In this document: piece after piece, positions 35,108-39,376 of the stretch | Position numbering within the stretch: position 1 is the first letter of the stretch | Layout: each line of letters begins with the position of its first letter | Position numbers and translations under genes: made by a program | IMG/VR virus record: IMGVR_UViG_3300042564_001649 | Location: 1-39,376 of that record | Reading direction: 5' to 3' (one strand) | Origin: a virus | Length of the DNA: 39,376 nt | Notes under the pieces: generated by a model | The model's input: the letters and a program-made list of their open reading frames with translations, nothing else | The model's database searches: none | Told to the model about the DNA's origin: nothing

Positions 35108-35569
35108 ATGGATTACGACGATGACGAAGATTTGGATGATGAAGTGAATGATATTATTTCACAACTCAGAAACAAATCCAATAATTTTCCCAAACAGGAA
35201 ACAGAAGTTCCTGAATTGACAAGGGAAAACATGGCGGAAGTATTGTTACAAAACGCCGCGAAGGTGATTGCCCATTCCGTGGATGTGATGGAAAAAATGA
35301 AAGACGATGTGATTGCCAGTGCTGACCCCAAGATGCTTGAGGCTTATTCAGCGCACACCAAATCCACAACATCCGCCTTGGAAACAGTGTTGAAATTCAA
35401 GAATGCGGAAGATAAAATCAAGGCTCAGAAGGAAATCACCCAGATGAACATTGATGCGAAAGTCACCAAGAACGAAGAGGATGAAAACACTCCCAAGCTC
35501 ACGTTCACCAGAAATGATATTCTGAAACTTTTGGAAAAGAAAGAAGAACCAACGGTTGTGGACGTTTAA
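35108..35569 (+). CDS. Possible terminase small subunit (T4 gp16-like), 153 aa
   Basis: Acidic N-terminus (MDYDDDEDLDDEVNDI) then a helical core RENMAEVLLQNAAKVIAHSVDVMEKMK…ADPKMLEAYSAHTKSTTSALETVLKFKNAEDKIKAQKEITQMNIDAK. T4 gp16 has the same order: 'RxNMxxxxxLLxxAxxxxxx…R..EV.A.L…TT.N..LL.LH..MK.I…QMNI'. Small terminases form rings that recognise DNA for packaging. Evidence is pattern resemblance only. It is on the plus strand and its stop overlaps the convergent structural gene by 4 bases. Confidence 0.5.
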   Translation: MDYDDDEDLDDEVNDIISQLRNKSNNFPKQETEVPELTRENMAEVLLQNAAKVIAHSVDVMEKMKDDVIASADPKMLEAYSAHTKSTTSALETVLKFKNAEDKIKAQKEITQMNIDAKVTKNEEDENTPKLTFTRNDILKLLEKKEEPTVVDV

Positions 35570-36477
35570 ATCCCGAATTGACCTTCCACGGTGTTCAATA
35601 GGTATTCCTTGTTCTTCTCAGGATTCTCAACCTTGAGAATGGTGTCGCGGGTGTCGTAAACATCCCCATAGACATCCAATTTGAAGGTTTCTTCCTTATC
35701 ACCATCAATGACGATCTTTTCAATTTCGTAAGCGGTGGCAACCGAATCGTTCTTATCGGAATCAAATGGTGTATAGGTTTTGCGATCCTCGAATATACGA
35801 TAATGTTCTTCCTCAATCATCTCTTTCACCTTATCAAACACCTGTTGGCGCACATCCTCCAATTTGACGCGCCAGAACGAATCCTTGACGGCATAACTAC
35901 CGTTTGACTTAGTTACCCACTTCCCGGTCTTCTCCTCGCTGTAGCGATCCTGTGGCTTCTTATCAACTATCGGGAGGGTGTTGTCATGAATCACAGCCAT
36001 CCCCATGGATGAACGGAACATTCGCTCCACCTGATCATTGGAATTTATAATATTTTTCTGGGTAAATTCCGGCGTTTTATTGTAAACGTCCACTGGAACG
36101 TCCAAGGCAACGATATCATCAGTGTAAAGTGTGGTGTTATGGCGGGTGGATTGGTTATTACCGAGAACCCCAAGAATATCAGGAATTGTTACGAAATATT
36201 TTTTATCTTTGGATAATTCCTGTGTTTGGGCTGCAAGGGGACCATTGAGAAGATGTCTCACATAGTAATCAATATCCCATGTCTCCAAATCCTTCCCCTC
36301 TTCATCCAACTTGTTGATGAATTTCTCCAATTGGTTCAACCCCAATTCATAAATCTTTTTGAACTCAATCATGAATTCAATCTCTTTTTCAGTGAATTGA
36401 TCTCCCAGATTTTGGATTTGCTCCAAATCTTCCTTGGAAAAGCACAAAGCTCTAAGAACATCAATATTCGATCTCAT
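35566..36477 (-). CDS. Structural-module protein, 303 aa
   Basis: MRSNIDVLRALCFSKEDLEQIQNLGDQFTEKEIEFMIEFKKIYELGLNQLEKFINKLDEEGKDLETWDIDYYVRHLLNGP...; a long acidic helical start, then a beta-rich domain with FDSDKNDSVATAYEIEKIVIDGDKEETFKLDVYGDVYDTRDT. It directly follows the hub-like gene and is probably a tail or baseplate component, but no family is recognised. Confidence 0.6.
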   Translation of the reverse strand: MRSNIDVLRALCFSKEDLEQIQNLGDQFTEKEIEFMIEFKKIYELGLNQLEKFINKLDEEGKDLETWDIDYYVRHLLNGPLAAQTQELSKDKKYFVTIPDILGVLGNNQSTRHNTTLYTDDIVALDVPVDVYNKTPEFTQKNIINSNDQVERMFRSSMGMAVIHDNTLPIVDKKPQDRYSEEKTGKWVTKSNGSYAVKDSFWRVKLEDVRQQVFDKVKEMIEEEHYRIFEDRKTYTPFDSDKNDSVATAYEIEKIVIDGDKEETFKLDVYGDVYDTRDTILKVENPEKNKEYLLNTVEGQFGI

Positions 36478-36479
36478 AA

Positions 36480-37793
36480 TTATTCAGCTTCTTTATCAAT
36501 TTTTAAATTTGGACCACCATATGTTTTGCAGCACGAAAATTCATTCGTGTAACCGTCTCCTAAAAAAATGTGTCTCAATTCATGGACAAACCACCTTCCA
36601 AGCAGCTTTTCATCGCTTTTCTGCTTGCCTTCCCCCACCTTGACAATATCAATAAACTTACCACCCTCTCTGTTGGCAGAACCAAGATTGGCGAAGATTG
36701 CCCTTAAATTATAAAATGTTAGGGTATTGATCATTTCAGCTTCCACCATCTTCTCCGAATCCTCCACTGGATAGGGAGAACGGAAATGTCGGAATTTCTG
36801 TTTTGTATTTTTATTTTTTACAACGAATGGTTTGGGTTCTCCCCCAATTGCCTTGAAAGATTTGACGAATTTCTTCTCCCATTGCTTTTCAATGTCTTCC
36901 AGCTTCTTGATCCTTGTCTTGTGGATGCCTAGAATTGGATCATATCCATATACCACAGTGTTGATGAAGAAATCGTTGTTGATATCATACATGGGGGTTG
37001 AATAACCAATGTTCTTGATACCGCTGTTATACTCACTAACCTCTGCATCGGGCGGGGGGTTGTTATCATTGGATGTATCCCCCACATCGGCAAAATCAGA
37101 CAAGGTGAATGCTTCCATCACATTATCTTTATTTTTCTCAAATATCTTGGAAAGTAAACGAAGTTGATATTTACCGTTTTCTTCATTGAAATGGATGAAC
37201 CCCTTCACATACATATCCCCATCCTTGGCATAATAATGTTTTAAAAGATAATTCATCAAATCCATGTAACGGAATGTCAGGGGAGGGTGATATGTTAGGG
37301 TAAAATCACCACTTTGCCATTCCTCTTCATCAACCATGTCTTCCCCAACCAATTCTTTGAAAATATCCTTTAGAATATCTCCTGCTTTACCAGAAAATGA
37401 TTTACCATAGGGAATGGTGTCCATGAATGGAAGAGAGTCCTTATGAACCATAGAGAATTTCTTGATATTCTCGGAACGGACTTCAGGATTGCCGAAATTC
37501 TCTTCGGAAAATAAAATAAAATCATATTTTAACTTATCTTCCGGTTTGTCTTCAGGAAATATTTCCATGGAAAACACATCCCTACCATCTCCCCTGAGAA
37601 GATACTTATCCTCCACCAGATCATAGGGATTAGCAATCGACACCGATCCAACCAAAAATGGATTGAAGAAATTATCCGTGATCGTCAACCCCCGCAAAGC
37701 GGATTTGGTGAATTTGACTTCCTGCCCATCAGGATTCTTGAGCTTGAATTCGCAGTCATAATTGACATCATTAATTTTATAAATATCACTCAT
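36480..37793 (-). CDS. Baseplate hub-like protein, 437 aa
   Basis: The start (FTKSALRGLTITDNFFNPFLVGSVSIANPYDLVEDKYLLRGDGRDVF) and the end (GRWFVHELRHIFLGDGYTNEFSCCKTYGG) match the pattern of hub proteins (gp27/gpD-like) of large myoviruses: paired beta-barrel domains with a C-terminal 'G.W.V..V.H.F.G..Y.N.F.C..' strand. It would form the central hub that holds the spike. A Pro/Asn-rich loop (TSNDNNPPPDAEVSEY) splits it. Followed by a wedge-like gene in the same operon. Confidence 0.7.
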   Translation of the reverse strand: MSDIYKINDVNYDCEFKLKNPDGQEVKFTKSALRGLTITDNFFNPFLVGSVSIANPYDLVEDKYLLRGDGRDVFSMEIFPEDKPEDKLKYDFILFSEENFGNPEVRSENIKKFSMVHKDSLPFMDTIPYGKSFSGKAGDILKDIFKELVGEDMVDEEEWQSGDFTLTYHPPLTFRYMDLMNYLLKHYYAKDGDMYVKGFIHFNEENGKYQLRLLSKIFEKNKDNVMEAFTLSDFADVGDTSNDNNPPPDAEVSEYNSGIKNIGYSTPMYDINNDFFINTVVYGYDPILGIHKTRIKKLEDIEKQWEKKFVKSFKAIGGEPKPFVVKNKNTKQKFRHFRSPYPVEDSEKMVEAEMINTLTFYNLRAIFANLGSANREGGKFIDIVKVGEGKQKSDEKLLGRWFVHELRHIFLGDGYTNEFSCCKTYGGPNLKIDKEAE

Positions 37794-38194
37794 CAGAAAT
37801 GTCGTCCTCCAAAGATAGTGTTTTGGGTGATATCCAAGTAGAGAAGAGTTCTCAATTCGGTCTTGAGAACCTTCAATTGCGTTCCTCCTTCCACCCAGAA
37901 AGGGACTCCCGTGAATTTATCCTTGTTGAGAAGATAGATGATCCACCAAGAGCGAATGTCACCATAAACATTGTGGGATATGGTGGTTAGGGGTTGACGG
38001 ATTTGGACATTGTGGAACTCGATCACAGATGAATCCAATTCCGGTATTTCAATCTTCTTGAGAATGTTATAATACGGGAATTCCTTTCCATTGATGGAAT
38101 CATAATAGACCTTGAATATCCTTTCATAGCTTTTAATATCCAAAGCTGATAAGGATGGAATCTGGTTCTGGTATTGACCAATTTGGTTGCTCAT
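37793..38194 (-). CDS. Baseplate wedge-like protein (gp53/LysM-like), 133 aa
   Basis: RQPLTTISHNVYGDIRSWWIIYLLNKDKFTGVPFWVEGGTQLKVL resembles the LysM-like segment of T4 gp53 and similar baseplate proteins (L..IS...YG....WW.I...N). Start overlaps the hub stop region as TGATG. Role by family: joining wedges to the hub. Assignment rests on this motif and on location. Confidence 0.65.
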   Translation of the reverse strand: MSNQIGQYQNQIPSLSALDIKSYERIFKVYYDSINGKEFPYYNILKKIEIPELDSSVIEFHNVQIRQPLTTISHNVYGDIRSWWIIYLLNKDKFTGVPFWVEGGTQLKVLKTELRTLLYLDITQNTIFGGRHF

Positions 38195-39018
38195 ATTTTA
38201 TCCATAAAGTTAGAGACTTCTGTGGTGAGAGATGTAAATGTCATACTGATAAGATATCCTTCTGGTATGATTTCACCATCATGTAATTGTCTAGCTCCTA
38301 GAAGCTGCACTGAAAAACTACTACAACTAGCCCATCTTATAAATCTAATACCCGGAACTTTAACTTCGTAAATCCTTGGTGGTTCCATTATAATCCCATT
38401 TTTACGAAATGGTCGATTAATTCTTGTAAGTCGATTGATCATATTGATATTTTTTTGCACACCATCCGCGTCAATGGTATTTGACAATACGAACGATACC
38501 TCCAATCCTGCATCATTTTGAGAATATTGGTATAATTTAGGAGTTTCAACATATGATCCGGGGTGTGTGGACATCCCCTTGGTAGCGTTTGCTATTGCCG
38601 ATTTTATATTATCTGCCGATTTTATATTGTCCGCGAATTTACCAGCATTTTCCCCCAATTTATATGTACCCACTTCCCCATACAACTTGGTGGCTTCCCC
38701 CAACGCGGAGTCAACCGCCCCTAAAAATGCTGATTGGAAAGTATCCCCATATTCATTGCTGAATGACCGAACGGCATCACCCAAAAAGGGGAATATAAAT
38801 GTATCGTCTGGATCAGTATTCCCATATAATTTATTATAAAATTCATCGGCGTTTTCTGCCGCTGCTGCGTTGACATAACTTTTAATGCGATTCAAAGATT
38901 CGCTGGAATTTATTTTAAATGATCTCACCGTAACACTTGGAGCGTTTTTTCTCAACACACTGCCCCGTGGAATACTTGTCCAATCATAATCTCTAACCAC
39001 ATTAAAGGATTTAGCCAT
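38191..39018 (-). CDS. Tail tube initiator / baseplate tube-cap-like protein, 275 aa
   Basis: The C-terminal VPGIRFIRWASCSSFSVQLLGARQLHDGEIIPEGYLISMTFTSLTTEVSNF looks like the tube-type beta-barrel end of gp48/gp54-like proteins (V.VPG.R…..D(G)..IPE.Y.I…SL…NF). The middle contains a short duplicated segment (SADNIKSADNIKSA, 38595-38630). It precedes the wedge-like and hub-like genes. Function inferred from pattern and neighbours. Confidence 0.6.
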   Translation of the reverse strand: MAKSFNVVRDYDWTSIPRGSVLRKNAPSVTVRSFKINSSESLNRIKSYVNAAAAENADEFYNKLYGNTDPDDTFIFPFLGDAVRSFSNEYGDTFQSAFLGAVDSALGEATKLYGEVGTYKLGENAGKFADNIKSADNIKSAIANATKGMSTHPGSYVETPKLYQYSQNDAGLEVSFVLSNTIDADGVQKNINMINRLTRINRPFRKNGIIMEPPRIYEVKVPGIRFIRWASCSSFSVQLLGARQLHDGEIIPEGYLISMTFTSLTTEVSNFMDKI

Positions 39019-39026
39019 GATATTAC

Positions 39027-39376
39027 TTATGCGAGTGCGTAAGCGGATGAACCATAATCACCACGATTGGAATTCATTGATATTGGGGCTGATTTTTGAT
39101 TAGAGGGGGATTGGGAAACGGGAACAACGGTATTACTATTTCCACCCCCCATATTAGAATCCATTTTTTTCAGAATTTGTGCTGCAATACCCTTAATATC
39201 ACCCATAATCTTGATCTGCGTCATACCAATGTTACGGAGGAATTCCAAGGACTGCGAATTTCCAGATTGAACGACTGGTAAGTTATTGGGAGTATTGATT
39301 GCATCGGATACCACCGTTTTCTCCTGTGATTTTTGGGGAATCTTTACAGTATTGATTGCATCGGATACCACCGTTT
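39027..39376 (-). CDS. Partial structural-module protein with repeated segment, C-terminus
   Basis: Open to the right edge; ends …MNSNRGDYGSSAYALA. Ser/Asn/Gln-rich with a helical segment (SLEFLRNIGMTQIKIMGDIKGIAAQILKKMDSNMG). A 19-residue unit starting TVVSDAINT is repeated and probably continues outside the window. Initiation at the edge would be a GTG and is unlikely to be the true start. Possibly a tail fibre- or tape-related linker; unassigned. Confidence 0.6.
   Translation of the reverse strand, partial: TVVSDAINTVKIPQKSQEKTVVSDAINTPNNLPVVQSGNSQSLEFLRNIGMTQIKIMGDIKGIAAQILKKMDSNMGGGNSNTVVPVSQSPSNQKSAPISMNSNRGDYGSSAYALA
39291..39376. repeat. 57-bp tandem repeat at window end
   Basis: The 29 bp at 39291-39319 and 39348-39376 are identical, giving a 57-bp period (19 codons) in frame in the gene at 39027. 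The second copy is cut by the window edge, so more copies may follow. Confidence 0.8.

Overview
The window looks like the accessory (probably early) half of a large, low-GC tailed phage genome, plus the edge of its structural module. Evidence for a lytic myovirus-like phage: T4-type RNA ligases of both classes, a RadA/RecA-like ATPase, a free-standing GIY-YIG homing endonuclease with NUMOD repeats, many small conserved phage proteins, and a run of baseplate/tail-tube-like genes at the right end. I see no integrase, no rRNA, no CRISPR array and no convincing tRNA. The host cannot be named from the sequence.

Layout: nearly everything is on the minus strand. Positions 1-525 hold a GC-richer end of an operon that runs off the left edge. 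Positions 554-757 hold a probable structured RNA. Positions 770-34073 are about 80 mostly small genes in about 29 short operons. Inside operons, genes touch or overlap (ATGA, TAATG, TGATG, TAATATG, TGATATG junctions). Each operon is headed by a repeated element, TAAAAACTAG followed by 8 nt resembling AATACAAT, then usually exactly 6 nt, then ATG. It normally contains the stop codon of the gene upstream. I read it as a phage-specific (probably early) promoter that gives leaderless or nearly leaderless mRNAs: one copy sits just after a hairpin terminator, and another sits immediately before a structured RNA rather than a start codon. The element is absent from the structural module (35566-39376).

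Plus-strand exceptions are a TnpB-like RuvC nuclease (17515-18897), which occupies its own slot between two copies of the element and carries a long hairpin at its 3' end, and a possible small terminase subunit (35108-35569).

Functional groups: RNA repair (Rnl2-like ligase 4979-5995, Rnl1-like ligase 21541-22644, PNK-type kinase 30607-31014); possible counter-defence (2H phosphoesterase resembling Acb1, 12609-13046); phosphoesterases (histidine phosphatase and three metallophosphoesterases); DNA metabolism (RadA-like ATPase with winged helix); mobile nucleases (TnpB-like, GIY-YIG); cell-envelope factors (secreted RlpA-like double-psi barrel lacking most catalytic residues, RmlB sugar-nucleotide dehydratase); and baseplate/tail genes.

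Most novel candidates: the dispersed promoter-like element, the pseudoknotted RNA at 20578-20773, the second structured RNA at 554-757, and the zinc-finger-less TnpB-like gene with its 3' hairpin.
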